Assembly (NCBI RefSeq): GCF_002092855.1
Contig: NZ_LVLC01000012.1
Span: forward strand, 310,001 to 374,000
From: Campylobacter concisus
Lineage (GTDB): Bacteria; Campylobacterota; Campylobacteria; Campylobacterales; Campylobacteraceae
Direction: 5' to 3'
DNA: 64,000 nt
The translations under genes and the position numbers were made by a program. The notes beneath the pieces are model-generated. The model saw only the letters and a list, made by a program, of their open reading frames with translations. It was not told the DNA's origin and searched no databases. This document shows, piece after piece, positions 1-8,319 of the stretch (the first letter of the stretch is position 1; each line of letters starts with the position of its first letter).

Positions 1-1
1 T

Positions 2-1114
2 AAATCAAATCCAAAAGATGTAGTAGCCCTAAAAGAACAAAAAGGTAAAGAGATAACATTTAAAATTTCAGATGTTATACAAAAAGATGATCTAGATAAG
101 CTAAAGCAAGGTGGTCATACTATAGTATTTTTTGCATATCTTGAAGGTGATAAGGATAAATTTAAGTTTTATACAAGATATGGCAAAAATCATATAAGAA
201 TAGATATAAAGATACCTCTATATATTAAATTTAAAGATGATAAGCTTGGTATATATGAGTTTGAGCATGCTATAAAAGAGAAGGCATTTGATGCTAAATT
301 AAAGCTTAGTGATAATAAAGACAATACTTTAATAAAAAATGATAATTACTTATATATAAATAAAAATATCTCATCAAATGAGATAAATATATATGAAGAC
401 GACAAACTAAGCAAAAAGTTAAAAAGTGATGAAAAGATAAATAAGAGCTATCAAATTTATACAAAAGAAGAGAGCTATAGTAATAATCAGTCTAATGCAG
501 ATAAAGATGATAAGCTTGGTATAAATTTATTAAATAAAGAGAATATGGATAAATTTATTAACTCTTTTAATGAATCAAAGAGTTTAACTAGAGTAGATAA
601 AGGTATGTGGGAAGATGGAGATGAGGGGGTTGGGATTGATGTCAATAATAAGATATACAACATATTAATCGAAGGAACAATGGAAAATAGTAAAATGGGA
701 AATGGACTTTTATATTTAAAAGAAAATGATGACATTATACTGTCCATTACAATGGTAGCTGGTGGATTTGGAAGCGGTGCTCCACAAAATGGAGAATATA
801 CAGTTGATACATATAGAAACAGAAGAAAAGACAAAGATTATAATCCTGGTATGAATATTCATGGAGTAGGTTTTAGTTTTAACCTAAATCCACAATTTAA
901 AACTGAAAGATCACTTCTAAGAATTCATCCAGATGGTAACAACAAAGGAACACTTGGTTGTATTGGAGTTACTGGCACCCAAAAAGAGCTTTTGGAGTTT
1001 GAAGAAATTATGAAAAATTTATTAAAACACAAAAAGAGTATTCATGCTACTATTAATATAAAAAATAATCCAAATAACTCTAAGCCTCCAAAAAAAATTA
1101 CAGTAAAGGAATAA
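2..1114 (+). CDS. Partial L,D-transpeptidase/DUF2778-like protein, candidate peptidoglycan-targeting (T6SS-type) effector
   Basis: The frame is open from the left edge of the window to the stop at 1112-1114, so the true start lies outside; 370 residues are visible. An internal ATG exists at 545, but the frame upstream of it has no stop and reads as protein. The first ~110 visible residues look beta-rich, then comes a low-complexity Lys/Asp/Asn linker, then a C-terminal domain. That domain has GGFGSGAPQNGEYTV followed by RIHPDGNNKGTLGCIGV, with His309 and Cys320 of the visible part as the likely catalytic pair. This H...GC arrangement is typical of L,D-transpeptidase folds and of DUF2778 (Tlde1-type) type VI effectors, which cut or exchange peptidoglycan crosslinks in the periplasm. 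Base use is far more AT-rich than the neighbours (9 G/C in bases 301-360). The gene sits 1 nt before a secreted small protein, an effector/immunity arrangement. The delivery route is inferred; no VgrG, PAAR or Hcp is visible. Confidence 0.6.
   Translation, partial: KSNPKDVVALKEQKGKEITFKISDVIQKDDLDKLKQGGHTIVFFAYLEGDKDKFKFYTRYGKNHIRIDIKIPLYIKFKDDKLGIYEFEHAIKEKAFDAKLKLSDNKDNTLIKNDNYLYINKNISSNEINIYEDDKLSKKLKSDEKINKSYQIYTKEESYSNNQSNADKDDKLGINLLNKENMDKFINSFNESKSLTRVDKGMWEDGDEGVGIDVNNKIYNILIEGTMENSKMGNGLLYLKENDDIILSITMVAGGFGSGAPQNGEYTVDTYRNRRKDKDYNPGMNIHGVGFSFNLNPQFKTERSLLRIHPDGNNKGTLGCIGVTGTQKELLEFEEIMKNLLKHKKSIHATINIKNNPNNSKPPKKITVKE
232..523 (+). repeat. 22-nt direct repeat inside the effector gene
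   Basis: The same 22 bases occur at 232-253 and 502-523, 270 nt apart and in the same reading frame, each encoding KDDKLGI. The copies flank the low-complexity linker between the beta-rich part and the catalytic domain. They could be a relic of duplication or a recombination point. Confidence 0.8.
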
Positions 1115-1115
1115 C

Positions 1116-1658
1116 ATGATACGACATTTTTTAATACTATCTCTAATTTTAGGTTTTCTAAATTTAACAGCCAGTGAAAATTTGCCGCGCACAACAAGCA
1201 TAGACAAAATCAAAGTAGGTAAAATTTTACCTACAAGTAATTTATCATCTAAAAAAATTAAATATTTCTTAGATGGCGAAAAGGCAAGCTTCATAAATTT
1301 ATCAAGAACACAGATAATGACGCTCGATTTTTGTTGTGGTGGTAGCGGTGAGGTCCAAAGGATAAATGTCAAATTTTTTGATAAAAATTTGACTAAAGAT
1401 TATATAAATTCCAGCAAAATAAAAGATTTTACTACAAATTCTGGCATCAAACTTGGTGACAAACAAGACCAAATTTTAAAGAAGCTAGGCAAGCCAAACG
1501 ATCTACAAGAAGAAAATGCCACCTCTATTGTCACCTACATCACTGAGCAAAATGAAAGCAAACTCTTACAAGAATTTGATATGCCACTCTACTACGAGAA
1601 ATTCATCTTTTCTAATGGAGTTTTAAAAGAGTATGAATTTGGATTTGAGTACCCGTGA
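1116..1658 (+). CDS. Secreted small protein, candidate immunity protein to the upstream effector
   Basis: 180 residues. Residues 1-20 form a clear Sec signal peptide (basic start, hydrophobic run LILSLILGFLNL, then TAS before ENLP), so the product is probably periplasmic. The ATG lies 1 nt after the upstream stop, with AAGGA at 1106-1110 as ribosome binding site. Residues 110-127 contain GIKLGDKQDQILKKLGKP, resembling the helix-loop signature of the BamE/SmpA-like fold, and a Cys pair (C73-C74) is present. I do not recognise an exact family. A periplasmic product encoded directly after a probable peptidoglycan enzyme is what a cognate immunity protein would look like. Alternatively it is an unrelated envelope protein. 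Confidence 0.55.
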   Translation: MIRHFLILSLILGFLNLTASENLPRTTSIDKIKVGKILPTSNLSSKKIKYFLDGEKASFINLSRTQIMTLDFCCGGSGEVQRINVKFFDKNLTKDYINSSKIKDFTTNSGIKLGDKQDQILKKLGKPNDLQEENATSIVTYITEQNESKLLQEFDMPLYYEKFIFSNGVLKEYEFGFEYP

Positions 1659-1729
1659 TATTCCGCGGATCAGGATATTAATTCCATAGAGTAGCAAAGG
1701 ACATTTTACGACCTAAAAGTATAGAATTT

Positions 1730-2767
1730 CTACTCTTCGTCTAAATTTATCTCAGGAAGCTTTTCTTCTAAAAAACTCTTCTCTTTTTTGCTAGCTGGAG
1801 TGATCTCATTTGCTTTTTTCAAAAGCCCATCAAGCCCTTGTTTAGCTAAACGCTCATTTAGCTGCGCTGGCGTATCTTTTACACCATCAAGATCACTAAA
1901 ATCATCAAATTCCTCGTAATTCTCACTCTCTTTTTGAACCTTTATCTCATAGTCTAACTTGCCAGAAATTCTAGCTAGCTCGTCGCTTATCGCAGTGCAA
2001 AAGATCTCAGTGTATCCTCTGTGAGCGCAGTTTTTGGCTAGAAATTCACTCATCACGTTTAGGTGATTTATATAGTCATCTTGCAAGATATTTGCCTGTA
2101 AAAGCTCAAATTTTAAAAAGAGCCAGTAGGTATTAAGCACGTCACTTTCGCAGTATTCGTTGATCTTATCAAGCTCACCAGCATAGTAAAGCTCAAGCAC
2201 CTGATCGCCGTGCACATCGTACTTGCCAGGTAAATTTAAGCTAGCGCAAAGTGTATCAAGCTTTAGTCCTCTCACACTTCCAAAATCGCTTATAAAATCA
2301 AGCAAATCAAGGTGAAATTTAGGCGAATACCTTGCTCTATAATTTTCCCATTTATTTTTATTTAGCTCTTTGTTTTCGCTCTCGTAATACGCCGCCGCGT
2401 TTAGGTTGTAGCGCATCGCACGTACCATTAGCATCGGTAGGTCAAAGCCACGGCCGTTAAAGCTAACAAGCCTTGGGTTATAATCATTTATAAATTTTAA
2501 AAATTTAGCGATGATCTCGCGCTCATCCTTGCCCTCCATCGTGCTAACTTTTAAAAATTTACCGTACTCATCAGCCATTACCGCAGAGATCGCGACCACT
2601 CTATGAAACATCACAGGTAAAAAATCACTCCCACTGGCCTCTTTTTGCAGCGCCATCGCTTGCATGCTCACATCTTCATCGCTCCCGTCAATGCCATAAA
2701 TTTTTCTTATCAAATTTGCATCAGGTATCGTTTCGCAGTCAAAGACACAGATGTAACTTTTCGCCAT
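1730..2767 (-). CDS. Predicted 3'-5' exonuclease, PolB-like DEDDy family
   Basis: 345 residues in the family of free-standing exonucleases related to the proofreading domain of family B DNA polymerases. The four metal-binding acidic positions can be read: D10 and E12 in VFDCET, D109 in NGRGFDLP, and D209 in YCESD, with Y205 four residues before it as the DEDDy tyrosine. The C-terminal ~100 residues (acidic stretch, then Lys/Glu-rich tail) are not part of the nuclease core. The gene converges with the putative immunity gene and is divergent from waaC, 63 nt away. The biological substrate in Campylobacter is not evident from the sequence; a DNA repair role is an inference. Confidence 0.8.
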   Translation of the reverse strand: MAKSYICVFDCETIPDANLIRKIYGIDGSDEDVSMQAMALQKEASGSDFLPVMFHRVVAISAVMADEYGKFLKVSTMEGKDEREIIAKFLKFINDYNPRLVSFNGRGFDLPMLMVRAMRYNLNAAAYYESENKELNKNKWENYRARYSPKFHLDLLDFISDFGSVRGLKLDTLCASLNLPGKYDVHGDQVLELYYAGELDKINEYCESDVLNTYWLFLKFELLQANILQDDYINHLNVMSEFLAKNCAHRGYTEIFCTAISDELARISGKLDYEIKVQKESENYEEFDDFSDLDGVKDTPAQLNERLAKQGLDGLLKKANEITPASKKEKSFLEEKLPEINLDEE

Positions 2768-2830
2768 TTTAGCCCTTTTTTAAGCATTTTTTTTTAAAAT
2801 CATACCAAAAATTTATATCTAAAGTGATCA

Positions 2831-3805
2831 ATGCAAAACAAAAATCAACTAAAAATAGCCATCGTCAAACTCTCAGCTCTTGGGGATATCGTGCACGCAG
2901 CTATTGTACTTCAGTTTATCAAAAAGCACTACCAAAATGCTCATATCACGTGGCTAGTTGATGCTCGTTTTGCAAGCCTTTTAAAAGATCATCCGCTTAT
3001 CGACGAGCTAGTCGTTTTGCCGCTTAAACAAAGCTTTAAAAAGAGCTACAAGATACTAAAAACGCTTGGTAAATTTGACAAAGTGATCGATCTGCAAGGA
3101 CTTTTTAAATCAGCCGTCGTCGCAAAAATAATAGGCAAGCAAACTTATGGCTTTAGCAGAGAGAGTGTCAAAGAAAAGATCGCAGCTAGGCTTTATAGAC
3201 ATAAATTTAAAATTGATTACAACGAAAATATAATCATTAGAAATTTATCGCTTGTAGCTTTTGCTCTAAATTTTAGCTTTGAAGCAAGTGAAATTTTAGA
3301 AAAAGTACCTTGCTTTGAAGCAAGTGAAATTTATAAAAACGAAAGTGGTAAAAAACGCGTTTTGATCGCTGCCTTTGCAAGCGAAGAGAGCAAAATTTAT
3401 AACAAATTTAAAGATGTGATCAGGCTACTTGATGGATGCGAAATTTGCCTTTGCTACGGAAGTGAGAGCGAGAAAGTAAGGGCTGAGGCGATCATCTCAG
3501 GTACCTCGGCAAAGCTACTTGAAAAACTTAGCATAAAAGAGATGATAAGCTTCATTACAAGCTGTGATTTAGTAATTGGCAACGATAGTGGCCTAACACA
3601 CCTTGCTTGGGCGATGAATAGGCCTTCTATCACACTTTTTGGCAACCGTCCCAGCCACAGAAATGCTTACATCACGGATAAAAATTTAGTTATAGATATG
3701 GGCAAGCAAATAGATGCGAGAAGTATCGATAAAAACGACTTTTGCATAAGAGAAATTTTCCCAGAAACGGTTGCAAATTTTGCAAAAAGGCTACTAAATG
3801 GATAG
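2831..3805 (+). CDS. waaC: Lipopolysaccharide heptosyltransferase I
   Basis: 324 residues, glycosyltransferase family 9. It adds the first heptose to Kdo-lipid A at the inner membrane, using ADP-heptose. The N-terminal KLSALGDIVHA carries the catalytic Asp of the family (D19), and the C-terminal half has GNDSGLTHLAWAMNRPSITLFG, the nucleotide-sugar-binding part. It starts an LOS operon; its end overlaps the acyltransferase gene by 8 nt. A 12-residue unit with FEASEI appears twice near residue 155, from a 21-nt direct repeat. waaC followed by an htrB-like gene is also the start of the C. jejuni LOS locus. Confidence 0.9.
   Translation: MQNKNQLKIAIVKLSALGDIVHAAIVLQFIKKHYQNAHITWLVDARFASLLKDHPLIDELVVLPLKQSFKKSYKILKTLGKFDKVIDLQGLFKSAVVAKIIGKQTYGFSRESVKEKIAARLYRHKFKIDYNENIIIRNLSLVAFALNFSFEASEILEKVPCFEASEIYKNESGKKRVLIAAFASEESKIYNKFKDVIRLLDGCEICLCYGSESEKVRAEAIISGTSAKLLEKLSIKEMISFITSCDLVIGNDSGLTHLAWAMNRPSITLFGNRPSHRNAYITDKNLVIDMGKQIDARSIDKNDFCIREIFPETVANFAKRLLNG
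3276..3332 (+). repeat. 21-nt direct repeat within waaC
   Basis: Bases 3276-3296 and 3312-3332 are identical and 36 nt apart, so the repeat preserves frame and doubles FEASEI in the protein. It lies between the two Rossmann domains, where a short insertion is likely tolerated. Confidence 0.75.
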
Positions 3806-4691
3806 GCTCTATCTGGCTGGCTTTTATACTTTAAAATTTTTTATATTTTTACTGCCTAGTTCACTTAGAGATTTGCTTGCCAAATTTTTAGCGTTTGCGT
3901 TTATGAAACTTAAAAAAAAGAGATTTCATATCGTGATGATAAATTTAAATCTTGCATTTGGTGAGTCAAAAACCAAGGAAGAGAAGCTTGAGATCGCTAA
4001 AAAATGCTACTACAACTTTGCAAAATATCTTGGTATAAATTTCATCCTAAATCAAAATACAACAAAGCAAAAAGTGCTTGAAAAAGTTAGCTTTAAAAAT
4101 GAACATAATCTGCTTGAAGCGCTTAAGCTTGATCGTCCGATTATCGTGACTACCGCTCATTTTGGGCAGTGGGAGCTTTTTAGCTTAGCAATGTCCGCTC
4201 GTTTTGGCGCAGTCTCAGTGCTTGGCAGAAAGCTTGATAGTAGCGTCATGGATAAAATTTTAAGAGCCAACAGATCGCAGTTTGACGTGGAGCTAATAGA
4301 CAAAGATGGTGGTGCAAAAGATATCTTAAAAGCACTAAAAGCTAGGCGAATAGTGGGGATTTTAGTCGATCAAAATACATCTCCAAAAGATGGCATAAAG
4401 GTGAAATTCTTTGACAAAGATGTGCTTCACACACCAGCTGCAAGCGTACTAGCCCAAAAAACAAACGCACTAATAATTAATGCATTTATCTATCAAAAAG
4501 ATGAAAATATAAGCGAAATTTGCTTTTCACTAGCCATTGATATAAATAAATTTGACAAAGAAGAGGCGGTACAAAAAGTAACTCAAATGCAGTGTAGCGC
4601 GTGCGAAGAGATGGTTAGAGCAAGGCCTGAAGAATACTTTTGGTTTCACCAAAGATTTAAGAGATTTTACGAAAATGAGTATAAATGCTAA
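3798..4691 (+). CDS. htrB: Lipid A biosynthesis acyltransferase (LpxL/HtrB family)
   Basis: 297 residues. It transfers a secondary acyl chain from acyl-ACP to Kdo-lipid A precursor on the inner face of the inner membrane. Visible marks are a hydrophobic N-terminal segment (about residues 5-35), the catalytic H-x4-E motif in TAHFGQWE (H121 and E126), and VDQNTSPKDG followed by FFDKDVLHTPAAS, matching the conserved middle of the family. It overlaps waaC by 8 nt and the following glycosyltransferase by 7 nt, so all three are probably translated together. C. jejuni names the equivalent gene htrB or waaM. Confidence 0.88.
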   Translation: MDRLYLAGFYTLKFFIFLLPSSLRDLLAKFLAFAFMKLKKKRFHIVMINLNLAFGESKTKEEKLEIAKKCYYNFAKYLGINFILNQNTTKQKVLEKVSFKNEHNLLEALKLDRPIIVTTAHFGQWELFSLAMSARFGAVSVLGRKLDSSVMDKILRANRSQFDVELIDKDGGAKDILKALKARRIVGILVDQNTSPKDGIKVKFFDKDVLHTPAASVLAQKTNALIINAFIYQKDENISEICFSLAIDINKFDKEEAVQKVTQMQCSACEEMVRARPEEYFWFHQRFKRFYENEYKC

Positions 4692-5389
4692 GTGTCGTTA
4701 TCTTAACTTTTAACAGCCAAAAATATCTGCAAGAAGTGTTAGAAAGTACAAATTTTGCAGATGAGGTCATCGTGGTTGATAGCGGCTCAAAAGATAGCAC
4801 AAGGCAAATTTGTGATAGCTTTAGCAACGTGAGATTTCACGAGCAAGCATGGCTTGGATTTGGCGCACAAAAGCAAAAGGGCGTGGATCTAGCCAAAAAC
4901 GAGTGGATCTTTGTGCTTGATAGTGATGAGGTGATCACGGATGAACTTAAAAACGAGATCATAGATACGCTAAAAGAGCCAAAATTTATGGCCTACAACG
5001 TAGCTAGGCTAAATTTTTTCTTTGGCAAAGCGATCAAAAATATGGGGCTCTATCCAGACTACACAGTGAGGCTTTTTAACAAAAATTTTGCCAAATTTGA
5101 TGGCAGAGCTGTGCATGAAAAGGTCGTTTTAAATGACGGCTCACAAAGGCTTGGCGCGCTTAAAAATCACTTCTTACACTATGCATATGAGAGCATCGAG
5201 CAGTTTATAGCTAAGCAAAATCGCTACTCAAGCATGGGCGCAAAAAGAAATTTACTAAAGGCGCTTACAAGTCCAGCGTGGACATTTTTTAAGCTTTATG
5301 TGCTAAAAGGTGGCTTTAAAGAGGGCTTTGCCGGCTACATCATAGCTAGACTTTACGCTCAGTACACATTTTGGAAATATATAAAATGA
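4685..5389 (+). CDS. Family 2 glycosyltransferase, WaaE/KdtX-like LOS core enzyme
   Basis: 234 residues, GT-A fold. The N-terminus MLSVVILTFNSQKYL and the DSGSKDST segment bind the nucleotide sugar, and VLDSDEVI at about residues 78-85 supplies the metal-binding DxD-like motif. The stretch FGAQKQKGVDLAKNEW is typical of the WaaE-type beta-1,4-glucosyltransferases that extend the first core heptose. A basic-hydrophobic C-terminal end suggests membrane association. The order after htrB matches the LOS core locus of other campylobacters. The exact sugar and acceptor cannot be read from sequence. Confidence 0.8.
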   Translation: MLSVVILTFNSQKYLQEVLESTNFADEVIVVDSGSKDSTRQICDSFSNVRFHEQAWLGFGAQKQKGVDLAKNEWIFVLDSDEVITDELKNEIIDTLKEPKFMAYNVARLNFFFGKAIKNMGLYPDYTVRLFNKNFAKFDGRAVHEKVVLNDGSQRLGALKNHFLHYAYESIEQFIAKQNRYSSMGAKRNLLKALTSPAWTFFKLYVLKGGFKEGFAGYIIARLYAQYTFWKYIK

Positions 5390-6447
5390 AAATACTTGTG
5401 ATTAAATTTAGAAACATCGGCGATGTGCTTTTAACAACACCGCTCATTGAAAATTTGCACCACTACTACCCAGATGCGACCATCGACTTTGCCCTAAACA
5501 AAGGCACAGAAGCGATGATCGAGGGAAATCCTCACATAAATAAAATCCACATTTACGATAGACAAAGTGCAAATTCTGGCTTTTTTAAAAAACTAATTAC
5601 CGAGATAAAATTTATAAAAGCCATCAAAAAAGAAAAATACGATATGGCCATACAAACAACCACGGGGGATCGTGGTATCATCATCTCAAAATACGCAAAG
5701 ATCAAAAAAATAGTAGGCTTTCTTGGCAAAAATCACTCAATAAATAAACTTCTAAACGTCAAGGCAAAATACTATGAAAATTTTTCACATACGATCGATC
5801 ATAATCTAAACGCTTTAAGAGCTTTGGGGTTTGAACCGGTTAGCAAAAAGGTGAGCGTATTTTCAGACGAGAGCGTGGAGCATCTAAATCTACCAAAATG
5901 CTTTGTACATATGCATCTAACAAGCCGCTGGATGTTTAAATGCGCAAATGATGAGAGCATGGCAGAGCTCATTGACTACTGCGAAAATGAGCTTGGTGTA
6001 AAGGTCGTGCTAACAAGCGATAATAAAGAAAATGAACTTGAAAAGCTAGCAAGCGTACTAAAAATTTGCAAGAGTAAGCCTATAAATTTAGGCGGCAAGC
6101 TAAATTTGAAACAAACGATCGCCCTATCAAAGTATTCAAGCCTTTTTATCGGAGTGGATACAGCTATAATGCACATTGCCGCTGCAAATGATGTACCAGT
6201 CATAGCCTTTTTTGGTCCAAGTAATGCTTTTGAGTGGGGGCCTTGGGATAACTCACTTATGGAAAATGGCTACACAGCGCAAAATGGCATCCAAAGTATG
6301 GGCAAACACATCGTCTATCAAAAAGACTGGGACTTTGTGCCTTGCGACAAGGAAGGTATAGCAAAGCATGGCATAGAAAAGTCCTTGATGGATTTTAGCG
6401 ACGAAATGCCAAAGATAAAAGCCAAAATAAAAGAAATTTTAGGATAG
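5386..6447 (+). CDS. Family 9 glycosyltransferase, heptosyltransferase III (WaaQ)-like
   Basis: 353 residues from the ATG at 5386, which overlaps the previous stop as ATGA. A TTG at 5371 would add five residues (MEIYK), but the protein family begins at MKILVIKFRNIGDVLLTTP, so I prefer the ATG. The GT9 hallmarks are GDVLLTTPL at the N-terminus and GVDTAIMHIAAANDVPVIAFFGP in the C-terminal domain. The FGPSNAFEWGPWDN segment resembles WaaQ-type enzymes that add a branching heptose, more than WaaF. It would act at the cytoplasmic face of the inner membrane during LOS core assembly. Confidence 0.78.
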   Translation: MKILVIKFRNIGDVLLTTPLIENLHHYYPDATIDFALNKGTEAMIEGNPHINKIHIYDRQSANSGFFKKLITEIKFIKAIKKEKYDMAIQTTTGDRGIIISKYAKIKKIVGFLGKNHSINKLLNVKAKYYENFSHTIDHNLNALRALGFEPVSKKVSVFSDESVEHLNLPKCFVHMHLTSRWMFKCANDESMAELIDYCENELGVKVVLTSDNKENELEKLASVLKICKSKPINLGGKLNLKQTIALSKYSSLFIGVDTAIMHIAAANDVPVIAFFGPSNAFEWGPWDNSLMENGYTAQNGIQSMGKHIVYQKDWDFVPCDKEGIAKHGIEKSLMDFSDEMPKIKAKIKEILG

Positions 6448-6451
6448 GCAG

Positions 6452-7525
6452 ATGAATATTCTTCACACGCAGACACTTTTTAACTGGGGTGGTGAGCAAA
6501 ACAAGACGCTAAATGAGATGCATTTTATGCGTGAGATGAGTCACAATGTCATACTTTTTTGCAACCCAAATTCTCAGATAGAAAGCATTGCAAAAGAAGA
6601 AGGCTTTAGTGTTATAGCACAAGAGATGAATAAGAAAAATTTTCATAAAAGCGTGCCAGCACTTTGTGAAGCAATAAGCTCAAACAAGATAGATGTCGTG
6701 ATCACACATGGCTCGACTGATAGCTGGGTTGGAGCAATTGCTGGGCTATTTTACAGAAGCAAAGGCGTTAAATTTTACAAGGAAAGGCATAATCTTTTTC
6801 CTATAAAAGGCTTCCTTTCAAAACTAATGCACAAAAGACTATTTGATAAAATTTTATACATCTCAAATAGCGTCAAAGAGTACCTGCTAAGCATCGGCGT
6901 TAGCGAAGATAAGCTAGTTTTTATGCCAAGTACAGTCGATGTGGAGGCGATAGATGATACAAAAAGCACATTTAGAGATAAGTTTAATATATCTCAAGAT
7001 GAGCTAGTTATCGGTACATTTACTTCGCTTTACCGCAAGAAAGGTGTCTACGACTTTGCAAATGCAGCAAAAGAGATTTTAAAAGAGAAGGACGCCACAA
7101 TAGTTTTTGCAGGAAATATCAGCGAAAGCACAAAAAATGAGATTGCCTCGATTTTTAGCAAAAAAGATAAGATCATCTTCACTGGCTTTAGAAATGACGC
7201 GGCAAACATTATAAAAAGCTTTGATATCTATGTCTTCGCATCGCACTCTGAGGGACTTGGCACAGTTTTGCTTGAAGCAATGAGCTCAAAAGTGCCAGTC
7301 GTGGTCTATGACAACGCGCCGATGAATGTGCTAGTTAAAGATAAAGAGCGTGGGCTTTGTGCTAAAAATTTAGATGAAATTTCGCTAAAAGAGTGCATTT
7401 TGGAGCTGATAAATGAGCCTGAAAAAGCCAAAATTTACTCACAAAACGCCTTTAAATTTGTGGATGAAAACTTTAGTCACAAGGCGCTAAAAGAGGCTAT
7501 TAAAAATTTACTGGAGCAAAAATGA
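6452..7525 (+). CDS. Family 4 glycosyltransferase of the LOS locus
   Basis: 357 residues, GT-B fold. The C-terminal domain contains SHSEGLGTVLLEAMSSKVPVV with the E-x7-E type nucleotide-sugar motif of retaining GT4 enzymes. Near the N-terminus, FNWGGEQNKTLNEM is the acceptor-side glycine-rich loop. It starts 4 nt after the heptosyltransferase stop and overlaps the deacetylase gene by 4 nt, so it belongs to the same operon. A second GT4/deacetylase pair lies on the opposite strand at 8867-10683. The sugar transferred is not evident. Confidence 0.78.
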   Translation: MNILHTQTLFNWGGEQNKTLNEMHFMREMSHNVILFCNPNSQIESIAKEEGFSVIAQEMNKKNFHKSVPALCEAISSNKIDVVITHGSTDSWVGAIAGLFYRSKGVKFYKERHNLFPIKGFLSKLMHKRLFDKILYISNSVKEYLLSIGVSEDKLVFMPSTVDVEAIDDTKSTFRDKFNISQDELVIGTFTSLYRKKGVYDFANAAKEILKEKDATIVFAGNISESTKNEIASIFSKKDKIIFTGFRNDAANIIKSFDIYVFASHSEGLGTVLLEAMSSKVPVVVYDNAPMNVLVKDKERGLCAKNLDEISLKECILELINEPEKAKIYSQNAFKFVDENFSHKALKEAIKNLLEQK

Positions 7526-8319
7526 ACTACCCAGTTTGCGTGCTAACGATGCATCACTGTAATAACAATGAAAACGACTTTGCCATTAAGCCAGAGCTAT
7601 TTAAAAAGGCGCTTTTGATGGCGTTAGATGAGGGCTATAAATTTATAAACTATGCTCAGTTTAAAGATATAGCTAGTGGCCGAGCAAAAGCCTCTAAAAA
7701 GAACATTTTACTAACTTTTGATGACGGATATTTTGATAATTATAAATTTGCATTTCCTATCTTAAAAGAGCTAAAAATTCCAGCTGTTTGCTTTTTGATA
7801 ACAGATAAGATCAAGGATTTTAAAAGGCAAGACTACGACTTTGTATTTAAAAAACATAAAGAGATCGATTATGATAAAGACGCGGAGTATTTTTTAAATT
7901 TAGACGAAATTAAAGAGATGCAAGGAAGTGGGCTTTTTGAGTTTGACAGCCATACAGCGAGCCACTTTTCCTGCAAAAGCAACGATGAAACAAAGTTAAG
8001 AGAGGAATTTTCTAGCTCGCTGGCTAAGATAAAAGAGCTATTTCCTGAAAAAAAAGAATTTGGATTTTGCTTCCCCAAAGGGCACTTTAACGAGCTTTCA
8101 CTAAAAGTTGTGAGAGAGTATTATGACTTTGCCTTTAGTGTGATAGATGGTGGATTTTGCGCAGGAGATGATAAATTTAAGATAAGACGTATAGATATAT
8201 CAAACAATGCAAAAAGCGAGAACGACTACATTTTTAGGATCAAAAAGAAGCTTTTTATCTATTCTACGCCGATGCTAGGAAATTTATATTCAAATTTTAG
8301 AAATAGAGGCTATAAATAA
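7522..8319 (+). CDS. Polysaccharide deacetylase (NodB/CE4 family), LOS-associated
   Basis: 265 residues. The first CE4 motif TFDDGY is at residues 65-70 (D67-D68 as base and metal ligand) and the second, SHTASH, near residue 155 gives the two metal-binding histidines. These enzymes remove N-acetyl or similar groups from sugars. No signal peptide is visible, so it should act in the cytoplasm on a nucleotide- or lipid-linked sugar during LOS assembly, which fits its coupling to the GT4 gene. It overlaps the next, decayed gene (ATG at 8319). A second deacetylase lies convergently at 8867-9637. Confidence 0.8.
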   Translation: MNYPVCVLTMHHCNNNENDFAIKPELFKKALLMALDEGYKFINYAQFKDIASGRAKASKKNILLTFDDGYFDNYKFAFPILKELKIPAVCFLITDKIKDFKRQDYDFVFKKHKEIDYDKDAEYFLNLDEIKEMQGSGLFEFDSHTASHFSCKSNDETKLREEFSSSLAKIKELFPEKKEFGFCFPKGHFNELSLKVVREYYDFAFSVIDGGFCAGDDKFKIRRIDISNNAKSENDYIFRIKKKLFIYSTPMLGNLYSNFRNRGYK

